A DNA stretch of 64,000 nucleotides, taken from the NCBI RefSeq assembly GCF_001949145.1, contig NW_019091500.1, positions 345,389 through 409,388 on the forward strand, written 5' to 3'. Of the stretch, positions 52,162 to 64,000 are shown piece after piece. Both the position numbers and the translations under genes were made by a program. The notes below the pieces were generated by a model. It was not told the DNA's origin. It worked only from the letters and a program-made list of their open reading frames with translations, and searched no databases. Each line of letters starts with the position of its first letter. Position 1 is the first letter of the stretch. Source of the DNA: Acanthaster planci (Eukaryota > Echinodermata > Asteroidea > Valvatida > Acanthasteridae).

Positions 52162-55100
52162 ATGGCTGGACTTGTGAGGAGGATCATCAATACGCCGAAA
52201 GCCCCTAAGGCGATCGGTCCTTATAAGTACGATAGGCGTTAGTTTTTGTTTGTAAAGGGTTGCTGAACACATGTGTTGATACATGTTCATGTACATATAC
52301 ATGCATTACACGTACGTACGTGTACATCACTACGTGTACACAAAGGCTTGATATTTGATAGGGGTGCATTCCACCATGGAGGAAGGAGGACCCGTTGGAT
52401 TGTTGGATTTCTGTGCGCTCACTCGCTATTTTGTTATCCTAACAGGGTTTTTACATTTTCAAGATGTATTTTTTTTTTTTTTGCGTTGGGGAGATGTTTA
52501 TTATATATAACGGGTTTGCCCTTACGCAACGTATATTAATAAGCACTGTATGCTCAGTGTTTGTCCGAGAGCTTGCGAAAAAACCTCACAAGCTTACTCG
52601 GGTGGGACTCGAACCCACAACCCCCTACTTACTAGTGNNNNNNNNNNNNNNNNNNNNNNNNNNNNNNNNNNNNNNNNNNNNNNNNNNNNNNNNNNNNNNN
52701 NNNNNNNNNNNNNNNNNNNNNNNNNNNNNNNNNNNNNNNNNNNNNNNNNNNNNNNNNNNNNNNNNNNNNNNNACCCACGACCTCCTGCCAGGGTTTTTAC
52801 AATAAGACATGCCATAATCAGGAGGGATCATTCATAGAGATATTTCTATAAATCACAAATCTGGTAGTTTCCAGTTTGGGATATTTCACCAAAAAATGAA
52901 AAAGCCCAACTTGTGGGCCTATTTAGAGGCATTCTTTGCTGAGCACATAGTTTTACTATTATTTTGGGCAAATTAAAAAAGAATCGTGTGGCTTAACTCC
53001 GATAAATTTGAAACGAAAAGTGAACTACTGGCCATTATCTTGAATTTTCCGTAAAAAAAGGAGGCCAACCTCTTCCTGAGAGTCAACAGGCAGTGCATTT
53101 TTGGACTGATTTTGCACTGTTTTCTATGGGCGCGTATTTGGTGTAGTGCAACATTAGGTACACCTAGACTTGCATAGAATTGCTGTGTGCACAAAAAAAT
53201 GGCAATGATTGAATCCGTCTTTTTTGTTCTCTTGAGTTTCACTGAGTAGAGTACTGTAGAACAACTTCAGGACCTCAGACCTTTGATTAACAGTTTAAAC
53301 AGGTATAAAATTCTACTTCTCTGGACAATTTTGTATGCATGAGAATAATTTCGTATTATTTCCTGTCACTACAGCCAGGCTATTGCTGTTGGTAACACTT
53401 TGTACCTGTCTGGCCAGATAGGCATTGACCCAACCACTTCCAAGTTACTAAACGGCATAGAAGCACAGACAACACAGGTTTGAAAATATTTCACTCATTT
53501 TTTCCTGTGCTACAGTTGTAAATTATAATGATTGTAGTGTTAGTCACCGAAAGGATTTATCTTACTGGGGAAACTGTCAACTACTGTTTCTCTGGAAAGA
53601 GATTTACATCCATGTTATCTGAAGACCAGTGTGAGTTTGGATAACATAAAACTGAACATAGGAAAGTGTACTCCTTGTGGAAGCTCTCAACTTGTTGATT
53701 TTCTCATTTAATGAGAAGAAATGGATAAATTTGTTTTGCAGACACTGAAGAACATTGGGGCTATACTGGAAACACAGAACATCGACTACAGTAATGGTAA
53801 AAGAAGTTTTTTGTTTGTTTCAAACCAATATCACAAATTCTTATTTTGGTCTACATGCAACTCTACCTTCAAATTCATTGTCCTAGCCTATTTGATGATC
53901 AGGTTGTTTGAAGGTGAGGTTGAACAAGAAGACTTCTGATAAACACTGTTTTTCTGTAGATTTAAAAATATTATCAACTTTTGTTCAGACCCTCAATTAG
54001 TGAGTAGAATTTTACCTGCAATGTCCGGAAATATGGTGCTCTAAAAACTGATCCACCCACAAATGTGCACAGCACAGCATTTTTAAGTTCGTTTATGAGT
54101 ACTGGAAATTAGGGGGTTTTTCTTTCGTGACCCTGTCACATCTGACATATAATTTTGTAAGTTCAGATCACATTTTCTAATTTCCAAGAGTTATGAATTA
54201 ATGCAATTTACCTGCCAAATAAATGGTAACAGTTTGAAGTCAATTCTGATGATATTTCCATGTTAAATACCAAAGGTCAGGTGTAACAGGGACACAAAAA
54301 TGTCACACTTTTGGACCCCCAATTTCTGGAATTACCCTTTTCCTTTCTTCATACATATTGTACGGTAGTTGTGAAGACGACAGTTTTGCTGGCTGATATT
54401 GCTGACTATGGTGTGGTCAATCAAATATACGAGAAGTGTAAGTGTTTAATTTTTAAGGATTTATTTTCTCTGGTGGTTAGTGTTAAAAGTCAGAATTATT
54501 TCTGGTTCTTTTTTTCAAAGTTTCTTTCCTTGGCGTTTCCTTGCAAGCAAGAATTTCATGATTGCACAACCTAGAACAAAGCCATTTAGGCGAGATTTTT
54601 CTGCAAAAGTGCAACAGCATTATTGTTATAACATGTCTTGTTGGCAGAACAGAGTGCACAATTTCATAAACATGTCTACATCAGCACAGACTAGGACTAA
54701 TAAATAAATGTCATTTTAAATTGAACTTCACTAAATATACATATATTATGCAGGAAAAGCGTTTATGCCATTTTGTCTTCTTTTTTTTGGCAGTTTTCAC
54801 ATCTAACTATCCTGCGCGAGCTGCATATCAAGCTGCTGCTCTCCCTGCTGTAAGTTTTCAATTGTGTTGTGGTCAGTCCATTACAAGTCCTTCACTGGCC
54901 ATCCAGTCATGAGCTATTCAAATCAAAGCGACAAATGCATTCCTTTGTCATCGTTCACCCAGTTAACAATAATAATGAATGTGCACAGTATCTAACGGTG
55001 TCTGTCATTCCAAGGAATTTCATTCACATTCCTGAGAATCTCAGCTTCTGGGGGGCATGCTGGCCCATTGCTACCCTATCAGTTGCAAACAGCAAAACAA

Positions 55101-56167
55101 AATCAAGATATGTGCCCTCACAGGTACCCATTTACTCCTGGATGGAGAGAAGTATGTAGGGGGAAGTGACTTTGCCAAGGTCACAATATGTAACCGCTTG
55201 CCAGGATTTGAACTCTGGACCCAATAGGCTATGATCGGAAGGTGTACAAACTCCAACCACTAAGGTAGGTCACATGTTCCCATGTTACTGATCACTGTGA
55301 CTGGCCTAGTGAAATTACTTGTGACTGGCACCTGTATGATGAACTGTACCTGAAGAAAGGAAGTCAGAACTGATAATGTTTGGTCAACATCATCTCAATA
55401 TTAAGCCAAATCACATGTATAATCATAGTTTTTAGGCCCTAACAAGTTATAACTTTGTTCCCCTTTTGAACCATGGTCATCCCACCCTTGAGCTGTATTC
55501 TGTTAAACTGGTAGATGATTTCATTGTTTTCAGTGTCAAGGTCGCATTGTAAAATGCTGGGAATACAAGAAAGCTGTTTTTGTGGCTGTTCCCAATCAGC
55601 GTCAGACAGGCATGATGTCACAAGTTGAACTGATCCTAATGCAATATTATCTTGTAGATCATTTCATTGTTTAGAAAATTGGTACATTTAAAAGTGTCAA
55701 GGTCGCACTGTAGAATGCTGTGGCTGTTGCTGTTCCCAATCAGCGTCCGACAGGCATGATGTCAAAAGTTGTACTGACCCCAAGGCAACCTGTACATGTG
55801 GTTTTGTGGACTGAGGGCCACAAGTGGGTCTTATTTTCTCAGAGTTCAGGACCAAGAGAAAAAAGGTTTGCTTGTGTCACACAAGGGACAAATGGGGGGG
55901 GGGAGTCTGAGAGTTGCAATGCATGTTATTAAAGCTGCCATTTTTTGTGTTATGCTGAGTCCTGAAATACTCCAAAGGATCTTGTTCGAGCCATTCAGAA
56001 TCAAGAACCAGTAACGAGTGTTTTATATTGACGTAGTAATTGATGTATAAGTTAATTGCATTATTAATGATTATTTTTTCCCTGTTCATCTTTAGGGAGC
56101 CTTGGTGGAGATAGAGAGTATCGCCATTCTTGGAGAACTTGTCAATGAAACATTGCCCAAAGCGTAG
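52162..56167 (+). CDS. RIDA: RidA family 2-iminobutanoate/2-iminopropanoate deaminase, six exons, complete
   Basis: Exons: 52162-52226, 53375-53477, 53742-53796, 54369-54437, 54794-54849, 56096-56167. All junctions are GT-AG and in phase, giving 139 residues, the usual RidA length. The protein starts [21 protein letters not shown] and includes [45 protein letters not shown] and LVEIESIAI. Arg106 in PAR is the conserved Arg that binds the substrate carboxylate, and Glu121 and Glu123 lie in the conserved VEIE strand. RidA forms a trimer and hydrolyses reactive enamines and imines such as 2-aminoacrylate made by pyridoxal-phosphate enzymes. The animal protein is cytosolic or mitochondrial. The third intron contains a MITE and the fifth an imperfect duplication. 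Confidence 0.97.
52520..52637 (-). mobile_element. tRNA-derived SINE copy, cut by an assembly gap
   Basis: GTCCGAGAGCTTGCGAAAAA, ACAAGCTTACTCGGGTGGGA and CTCGAACCCACAACCCCCTA match the copy at 10915-11060, including its body. The remainder is lost in the gap. Beyond the gap ACCCACGACCTCCTGCCAGG looks like part of a second tRNA-like head. It lies in the first RidA intron. Confidence 0.7.
52638..52772. other. Assembly gap (135 N)
   Basis: A run of N flanked on both sides by tRNA-like SINE sequence, in the first RidA intron. It probably arose because the assembler could not resolve neighbouring SINE copies. Confidence 0.99.
54097..54337 (+). mobile_element. MITE of the GGGTAATTCCAG family, copy E
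   Basis: Same orientation as copy A. It starts GAGTACTGGAAATTAGGGGG and ends CCCCCAATTTCTGGAATTAC. It ends 31 bp before RidA exon 4 (54369), so it makes up most of the 3' half of that intron. Confidence 0.85.
55118..55265 (-). repeat. tRNA-like SINE or repeat fragment
   Basis: CAGGTACCCATTTACTCCTG, then CTTTGCCAAGGTCACAATAT, GCCAGGATTTGAACTCTGGA and CAACCACTAAG occur in order. The last parts give a B-box and A-box on the minus strand. A shorter similar piece (CTTGCCCAAGGACACAGG) lies near 23283. From memory, repeats of this type are widespread in marine invertebrates. It lies in the fifth RidA intron. Confidence 0.5.
55513..55790. repeat. Imperfect tandem duplication, about 144 bp
   Basis: GTTCCCAATCAGCGTCAGAC at 55588 and GTTCCCAATCAGCGTCCGAC at 55732 anchor two copies that also share CATTTCATTGTTT, GTGTCAAGGTCGCA and GACAGGCATGATGTCA. 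It lies in the fifth RidA intron. Confidence 0.85.
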
Positions 56168-56446
56168 TGTTGACCTATGACCTGGGTCGCAGTATTCACT
56201 GAGAGTTCAGCAGCTTAGCAAATTGTTGGAACATTAAAACGTGATTTTAATGGGAACAATATAGTATGATTTCATTCCTTCTGAAATCCCTAAATATAGA
56301 CATTTTGTGATAAACATGATTTTTATGATATTTTTCATCTTATTTTAGATTTAAACTTTAAAAAAGACTTTATTTGGTTAAGGCTTAGGTCACCCATCCA
56401 TCGTTCCTGTCGGTACTTGTGCAAGCAGTCTGGAGACAGGATTCTG

Positions 56447-56452
56447 AATAAA
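56447..56452 (+). terminator. Poly(A) signal AATAAA, first candidate for RidA
   Basis: A canonical AATAAA 280 bp after the RidA stop codon. Further AATAAA hexamers at 56936-56941 and 56966-56971 could give a longer 3' UTR. Confidence 0.5.
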
Positions 56453-56935
56453 AGTGGCCAAATATGGTTCATTGCTACCCATTGAAAAGTGACTTGCCAA
56501 ATGGAATTGTGCTAAATATCAAAGTTTATGTGGAGTGGTCAAGGGGGCTTAATTTGTGGAAGAGTGGGATTTGGATTTGATTTAGGGTGCCTATTGTGTG
56601 ATATACGAACTTTCTATCTAGGAAAAAAGGACAGATTGATTGATCTTCACTGTAATTTTTGTTAGTGTTTAGTTTTTGTTTGGGGTTTTTATTCCTTTTT
56701 GTTTCTTTGAATATTGCCACCTGTAATGTAAATGATACCTGAAATGATGTGTTGGAGTAAGACTCTATTCTCATCTTGTTATGAAGCACTTGATCATTAT
56801 GATTCTTACTTTGAACAGAGATCAAATATATACCTCATGCTGTAAGTACAGTTAAAGTAATCATTACTTTTACTGAAGTCCAGGTAACAGTGAATGATAT
56901 TGCTGTGACCCTTATCATTTTAGAAGTGTGATTGC

Positions 56936-56971
56936 AATAAAAGAAGTGTGAATTCAAACCAATAGAATAAA
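56936..56971 (+). terminator. Poly(A) signals AATAAA, distal pair
   Basis: Two AATAAA hexamers lie 30 bp apart (56936 and 56966), about 770-800 bp after the RidA stop codon. No clear GT-rich element is seen beyond them. Confidence 0.4.
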
Positions 56972-57059
56972 TGTTTACCCATGTCAACAGAATGACTGTT
57001 ACAAGATTGTTGAAATAGATAGCAAAGGGTATGATTAAAACACAATAAGCAATGACCAG

Positions 57060-57980
57060 GGTTTTTTGGGGGGAGGGTGGGGTGCTGCGTCTTAGCCAGG
57101 ATTCTGAGCACGGGGGACGAGCGGGGGCTTTATGCTAAAGTGGGGGGGGGGAACTGACTGGATGTTGGGCATATACATGTATATGATCGTGATCGCATCA
57201 GGATATGCATGTGAACCGTTTTTCCAAATGCAAGTGGGGGGGGTGCCCCCAGGTCCGCCCCCAACATGCCGCTGATGACAAAGTGGGTGATGATAGTTCT
57301 CTGTTTTCATTCGCAAAAGAAATCTTTAAATCTACCCTCATGAAAAATGGTTGTACCCAGTGGCACGTGCCCCCCTCTAAAATGCATAAAGACTTTACAG
57401 AATGGGGTCTGGGGCCATTTGGCTTCTAGCCACTCTGTGGTGCATTTTCAGGCAGTGTGACCCCTCTTTTTTTCCTCTCCCTCTTTTTCTTAATTTCTTT
57501 AGCGAAAAAGGGGGGCGTGTGCCCCCACGTCCCTGGATTTGCCCCTAACTGACACCATACTGGTCCAGCCTGATAAAGGAACGAAGCCATTGCTGCCTGC
57601 AACGCGCAGAGCGTTTGTGTAACAACCATAGCACCTCCCCCACACACGTACACCATTTGTATCGGGGCTTTTCCTTGCACTGTTTCCTTTATGCGTGATT
57701 ATACCCATGGGGTTTGCGGGGGAAAGGGCAAGAGGGGGCACTTCCCCCTCCCCCCCCAAAAAAAAATTGGGGAACATTAAAAAAGGTTGGAAAAAGACGA
57801 AGTGAATAGAAATAAGAGAGGAAATGGGATGAAAGTCACGGAATTGCTTTAAAAATACCCCCCCCTTAAGGGGTTTATAAAAAACCATCAATTCTCATCT
57901 GTCACCAGGTTTTTTTGCAGGTCAAAAATACATCTTGAAAACAGGTCAAAATGGTTCCCCCTCCCGGGAAAAAATCCTGG
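57060..57980. other. G/C-homopolymer-rich segment without a gene
   Basis: Several runs of seven to ten G or C (for example near 57143, 57235, 57748 and 57860) are interspersed with GGGGGGTGCCCCC-like and ACCCCTCTTTTTTTCC-like stretches, unlike the AT-rich flanks. Reading frames through it are low-complexity. It may be a degraded repeat, but I cannot name it. Confidence 0.5.
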
Positions 57981-60900
57981 TGATGCCCATGATTATAGTT
58001 TTGTTCGAGGTATTTTGAGACATGCGCAGTATGGTAAGGAATCAGTTTCTTCAGAGTTAACATTCCACACTACACTAAGGTGCAAGCCATCTTTTTAAAC
58101 AATGCATTTTTTAGATTAACCTACCAGTCAAAATTCGTATTGTTCCACTTCGGCGTTCTTCTTCATGCCGAATCCAAAAATTGTTGTAGGTATATCCGCA
58201 TGAAACGTACATGTGTAGGCCTAGCACCTATGCCGACAACAGACGTGGCCGCAATTCAGTGCAATTGTTTTTTCAACTGTTTTTCAACTAGCTGAATTTG
58301 AAGCTGTAAGCGAAGAAATCAGTCTAATGGTGCCACAGAACTTCAAATAACATGCAAAAAAGACAAAATTTCAGTAATCCAAAATAATTTAAACGCTTCA
58401 GGCCCACAATTGGGGATTGGTTTTGGGAACGGAGCCTGAGACGGAGCCCAAGTCGAGTATTGGAGAAGGGCCAAGGTATTCGGACGCAGCCTTAAATTAC
58501 TTTGATATTCCTCCTCGTTAGATAAATTAGAGCCATTTGTTTTCATGAAATATAAAGAAATTTACTCATACCAACATAATGTTTTACTTCTTATTTACTA
58601 AGTTATTTTTATATGTTTAATTTAAGCAAATATACTCAAAGCAAAATCTTATTTTCGGTTGAATTGCACAGGCGAAGGGACACATCCACGAGGCTCGACT
58701 TTCCGTGTAAAATGCACATGTAAGCCCTTTCACTCACCTGTCGGCTGCTTTTAGTGAAAACGCGCGTTCCTTTGAAGAGAATTTTGTGGTCATGCAGTTC
58801 ATCAGGGTGGGTGCCTATTATCGTTGGTCTACAGAATTTACATTTTCTGCGGATTTTCGTACCTTCAAGAAATGAAAACCCCACAGAATGGAGGTAACAG
58901 TGTAAGGAATGCCGTGGCATCAATTAAGTTTTTCACGGTGAAGTGTTTCTTGAACTGGGGGGCAATCTTCAAAATGGAGGAGAGACAGCTTGGCAATTGT
59001 CACGGTGAATGCTGCAGGCGCGCACGGCATCATTTCCACGCTGTTTTCGGGCTACCCTTGCCCCGTTGGAATTCACTGTGACACGCTGTGCTGAGGAGGA
59101 TACAGACTCAAGTCTTTGGAAACTTTCGTGAGTAAAAGTATTGTGGAAAAGAAACTTCAAAAGAACTTTGAGCGAACTGTTCCTCTGGATAATGCCTGCG
59201 CAAAAGTCTAAAAATGTTTCATCGCCATTTTACTACCCAAACTCACTGGAACTAATTAAGAATTGGAAAACTATAACTGATACCTGCCTGTGGGCATGGT
59301 GGAATAAACTTAAACTTGAACTATGGACAGAAACACCTGAAACTGAAAGAGTGACAGTATTGCCTTGAGTTTTCAACTGCATTTGTGAAGGTGTCTGTGG
59401 ATTTGTCAAATGATCTGAGCGATGATAAACAGGTAAAGGTTTGTGCTTAATTAAAGACAAGGCCGCTAGAATTCAGTCAGTTCTGAGGTAAGATCTTTAT
59501 TGTGAACCTTTTTATGTTAACTTGCTCCCGTTCCAACTGTTTTTGTGTAGGCCTATTCTAAAAATCAAAACCTTGCTCTAATTGTGAGTATCAAAATTTG
59601 TTAGTTTCAGGTGAAAAATATTTCCCGAGTCTATCCCTTTTCCGTTATAAATTTACTCTCTGCACTTAAATATTTTGAAATTTTTTTGCGGACGACAGTC
59701 ATGTATTGATTTTTGTCTCGGTGTATTGTCTAAGGTGGGTTCAGGGTGTTTTGAGAAATGAAAGAAATAACCACCTGTAAATTCCTGAGTGAAAACGCTT
59801 TTGAAAAGTGAACAATGTCACCCTGGCCGCTGGCCCAAAGTTTGCTAGTTTGACCTTTCAAACCCAAGGTGTCCTGCGCTGATTGTGGTTTCCTGTGTTC
59901 AAACAGTTAATTATGCATGCAATTATGCCCGTGGATGTTGTCCCAGCTGTTGATTTGGGTAAAGACGCGTGGTATTGGCATACATGTAATGTTCCTTTTC
60001 CGTGTAATAACATTCCCCGTTTGTAGTCGTAATCTTGATTAAATCTCATGCGCTTCAGAAATTGAGTGCTGTCGCCTTGTCTATACACCATGAACAATGC
60101 TGAGTGGAATTAAATAAACTCGTGAAAACGGAGATCTGCAGCTGAGAGTCACAATATTAAATCTCCTTCTGGTACATGTACATCGTCAAAAAGGACTATT
60201 GGCAAGTAGTGATGTTTTAAGAGACAAGCATGGTGGCTTATCTCCTTCAAGAGGATAACATAACGACTGTTGGTTCTTCAATATACCGGATTCCTTCGTC
60301 TCTCCGTCACAAGAAGATATTGCTCGCTCAATTAAGAGTAAACGCGGTCAAATGACCTTTATCTCCATCGAAACATTATTCCCTGCTAAGATTTCAGGAT
60401 TTCAAACGTCATGGAAATAGCTGGCAGATGAACTTTTAATTGTTTCAATCTCCTTCAAATTCTCTCTTCGGATTCTTCATCTTAAGGTGACCAACGATAC
60501 GAGTTGAAGTCATCCTAAAAGAGAGCATCACCTGGAAAAAGCTGGCCCACTTGTGTAGTCTGAGGGATTTTATTTGTCATAAAGGGGTGGGAATCATGTC
60601 TATCAAATACTCTTAAAAGAGTTCTTTCTTCCTTTAATTAAACACACACTATTTGTAGCCAGTTACACTTTCAAGACATAAATTTTTAAATAATGTAGTC
60701 ATGAACTAATTGGGTAAGTCTTGAAGGGGGACAAAAAAGCTTATTGCGGCACTGCGAATTGCATAACATTGAATCAACTCATGGGCAAGCGCGTGCAAAA
60801 GAGAGTTTGTAAGTTGCCACGTGTTTGAGGTTGTCTTTGAGCAGGGCTCTGTTGTGGGTGAATGAGATGAGTGAAAGACCCTTGTAAAGTGATGTGTTGG

Positions 60901-62560
60901 AATATTCGCGGTTTCCGGCGTAAATCCGGAATCGAAAAATTTCGGATTTTAAAACGTGTTTTCCTCATCGGTACGTACGTGATTACGAGTAAGTCTACTC
61001 GGTATTCGGTTTCGTTGTACCCGTACGGTATCTGGAATCGATTCTATTTCTAGAATCGATACTGAGAATAGTGAGCCTATAAGGACATGTGAGTGTTAAC
61101 CTTGCTGAGCCGTGAAAGTGTGTATAAGTTAACGGTGATGTCCGGGGTGGATGGTGAATGGTGTTGAGATAATAAGCAAGCACGCCCTTTGCGACAGCAT
61201 CCGCAGCATAGGAGCACAGTTCGAGCGGCAGCCACGTAGGGGATGGTTCATAAGGGGTGCCTATGGGGAGTACATTATCATAAATAGGACATAAAACCAT
61301 ATTTTAAACCCTGAACAGTTCAACTGCAGAGCTTACCTGTTTAAAAATACTTATGGGTAGGCCCATCTGGGGGATTTAAACATCAGGAAGGCATCTATTT
61401 ATAATTACCGATGTTTCATTAGGTTTTTGTACCGAATCATGGAGATGATTTCACAGCTTTGTTCGAAGATGAATTGGCAAAGATTTCATGAAATGGACTT
61501 CTGAAGGAAAAGGTCATCCATTAGGCTCCATACCGTTTTACACCTTCCGGAGAAAGCAAATAGAGTACATGTACATGTTGGTTGTCTACAAACTGGAGAG
61601 AACTTTCCTTACATCTTCGTCATGAAACATCCTACTTGAATCCAGGCTTTTCTCATCAATCACGTTAAGTCTCCATAAGTATGTTGTGAAGTTTGACATT
61701 TCGAATAACAGGTGCAAAGCAACTTCATCTCTACGAATTTGTACACATTCTTCTGTAAATTATTAATCTTGACTCTTGAACCAGAACCTATAAATTACCG
61801 ATACCTTTCATCAAGATGTACTAACTACCGGAAGGATAAACTTAGGAATGTCTCCTTCAAACTTTGCACAGGAGGTAGTGTCAAAAATTTATGTGTAAAA
61901 TCTGGAATACGTGTACTTGTAATTTAAATGCAGGCAGGTCGTCAACAACGTTATGACTAACGTGCAAACATCCATCATCGGCGTCCGATAAACTCGTGAA
62001 GTTAAGATTCACAAGAACACAGTCAAAGGAAGAAACTTCATGAAGGGACAGAAATTCTTCGACGATTCAAAATACTGTGAATTTTCAAGAATCAAAGATT
62101 TTTCTCGGAGTTCATCATGCCAAACGACACCATCAGCTCTTCTTCAAATTTGATGTGTTTGGGAAAGGCATTGATTCGGCAAAATTCAACACCACTTCAT
62201 CGAAAATAGAAGTTGTGATTCCAACTATGCAAACAGGTCTTTATATTGGTATAATAACGGAAGATTCGTCAGTTCTGCCACCAGGAACTCTTCATAGTAT
62301 CTGCTTCGAAGCAACATTCATCGCCAAGAATCTCAATAGACAGCGGAGTTTGGTCAATCAAATCCTGTTTGAACTTTTGAGAAGTATTTGCCATTGATGC
62401 AGAGATGATGACCGTTTTCTGATACTTAGCTCAGAATAGGAGGGGAAATTAATTCTTTTTCTAACTCAGTATTCAACTCAAGAAAACTAGATGTAAACGA
62501 CGGATAGGTTTCATTAAAAATTCTGGAAAGAAGATCATAACTTTTTAAGTTTCATGTCAG
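57981..62560. other. No recognisable gene
   Basis: I read this stretch on both strands and recognised no protein family, RNA gene or repeat. Short frames exist, for example plus-strand frames at 59141-59368 (75 residues) and 62077-62397 (106 residues), but neither shows a known motif or clear splice context. It may hold untranslated exons of a downstream plus-strand gene or a non-coding transcript. Confidence 0.4.
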
Positions 62561-62639
62561 TTAGGTTGGGGATTTCATGGGACGGGAATGGGGGAAATGC
62601 TCGCAACGATGCAATATGCTTTGCTCAGGTGCAGCACTA

Positions 62640-62905
62640 TGCGTGTGACTGAAAGGGATGACGGTGATTGGATGTATGGTGAAGGTGATGGTGCATGATG
62701 GTGACAGTGCATTGTGGTGATGGTGCATGATGGTGACAGTGCATTGTGGTGATGGTGCATGATGGTGAGAGTGCATGTGGTGATGGTGCATGATGGTGAG
62801 AGTGCATGTGGTGATGGTAGATGAGGGTGTGTGGTGGTGAGGGTGTGCGATAATGGTGTATGGTAGTGATGGCGGATGGTTTTGATCATGATGTGGTGTA
62901 TAGTG
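62640..62905. repeat. GGTGATGGTGCATG minisatellite
   Basis: Degenerate GGTGATGGTGCATGATGGTG units occur, with a clear 32-bp period in the middle (GTGACAGTGC at 62701 and 62733). The right part decays into GGTGGTGAGGGTGT. Minus-strand frames rich in His, Thr and Ser are translations of the repeat. Confidence 0.9.
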
Positions 62906-64000
62906 ATGACGATGGTGCAGAGTGTCACTGAGCCTATGTGAATTTTAATGAGAGCATGAATAGTGAATTGAACTAAAAGTGTGCCGAAGACGGAAACACA
63001 ACCGTCGTAATGTGTGGTAGGCCTACCACCAACTATATCGGACATGAGTCGGTAATTTGCTCTCGCGGTAAATCTCGGTTTTTACGGTCGTGATTTGTTT
63101 CCGTCTTGGGGAGTGCAGGGTGTATATCTGATGGTGAATTAATTTTCTAGTGTGATGCTTAAAGCTGGTGAGAAACATTCTGTGGAGACTCATTTGCGAG
63201 TTCAGTGCTAAGAGCAACTAATGCAGCTGCGAGAGCACAGCGTAGGTTGGGAAGGAGGGGCAGGGAAAATAATTAGCATTTAAACAATGACTAAATCCAT
63301 AAACGATTTAAAACAAGAATAATGAAATAATTTTAAGTGCTAATAAAAATCACTGAAGTCATAGAGTTGGGCCACAATGAGAAAGTAATACGATCTAAAG
63401 TTAAAGTGTTAGAATTATAATAAAGAAAATAAAATATAATCAAATGAATCTCAGTTCATTATTTAATTAATATTTGCAATGGGTGTAAGTGGGTTGGACT
63501 TGTATTCAGGTGGATTGGTCTTTGAGTTGCTTCAGCTTCATGAAAGACATTCTTTGACTTCAAGTGTTTTCATCAAGTATTGGTAACGAGAAAATAAGAA
63601 TTTTCTACAACAAGCATCTGCTAACCGTCTTTAACGTTAGAAGGGATCATCTGATTTGGAAAGAGTTCTCTCTGGATGTGTAAGCATCCCCTCCAGGCAT
63701 TTAAAATGGATTGTCGACGGATTATAAATGTTTTTATTCCAGCCTAAAATGTGATCTTCACTTCTGGAGGCAAGACACGCGTCTGCTAACGGACTGCATG
63801 ACTACATAACTTGATATTGGAATAAAGCATGAAGAAGTTTCAGGGGAAACCTGCAGAATGTACCACTACGTGATCCACATTGTTCATGTCAAAGGTGCTC
63901 CAATTTTTTCACAGTTTTGTGGAGGAATACCCATCTTTTAATGGACAGCGGATTTTTAAATGGACTCTCCTCGACAAAAATCGCACACCTTACAAGACTC
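62906..64000. other. No recognisable gene
   Basis: Unique AT-rich sequence to the window end. No exon with convincing splice sites or a known domain was seen on either strand. Confidence 0.45.

Noticed and set aside
57426-57891. Two minus-strand frames of 84 and 130 residues
   Set aside because: They lie in homopolymer-rich sequence, overlap in different frames and show no recognisable domain.
62575-63045. Long minus-strand frame rich in His, Thr, Ser and Pro (156 residues)
   Set aside because: It is the translation of the GGTGATGGTGCATG minisatellite. The other frames across the repeat are just as open.

Overview
This is a window from a eukaryotic, almost certainly animal, draft genome. 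The sequence is AT-rich, genes are split by GT-AG introns of about 0.1 to 15 kb, and two runs of N mark assembly gaps (20519-20789 and 52638-52772). Many short inverted-repeat transposons, tRNA-derived repeats and a very frequent TACATGTACATG motif fit a marine invertebrate deuterostome. An echinoderm such as a sea star is my best guess, but no sequence feature proves it. Nothing prokaryotic is present: no operons, CRISPR arrays or phage genes.

Layout. (1) 1-1570, minus: uninterrupted coding part of a type I membrane receptor with four Ig-like domains, cut by the window edge. (2) 4333-4860, plus: an intronless two-pass membrane protein resembling TMEM74. (3) 8701-35927, minus: a nearly complete Rho-associated kinase gene (ROCK). 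I could rebuild 35 coding exons with consistent splice phase, giving 1340 residues from just before the kinase domain to the stop codon. All domains are present: kinase, AGC tail, long coiled coil, Rho-binding region, and a PH domain interrupted by a C1 zinc finger. The N-terminal exon is not identified with confidence. It must lie upstream beyond 35.9 kb, and a 33-nt candidate sits at 51029-51061, which would imply a 15 kb first intron. (4) 52162-56167, plus: a complete six-exon RidA (2-iminobutanoate/2-iminopropanoate deaminase) gene of 139 residues. If ROCK starts near 51 kb, the two genes are head to head. (5) 56.2-64 kb: no gene recognised, only homopolymer-rich and minisatellite sequence.

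The genes do not form one pathway. ROCK is a Rho effector controlling actomyosin, RidA detoxifies reactive enamines and imines, and the Ig receptor and TMEM74-like protein are membrane proteins.

The most informative non-gene content is the repeat landscape. It includes two hAT-type MITEs with recognisable 8-bp target duplications, a five-copy MITE family with TIRs beginning GGGTAATTCCAG, a three-copy family beginning GTATCCGCTC, tRNA-derived SINE copies, and a 53-bp minisatellite next to a ROCK exon that has amplified a copy of that exon's 5' splice site.
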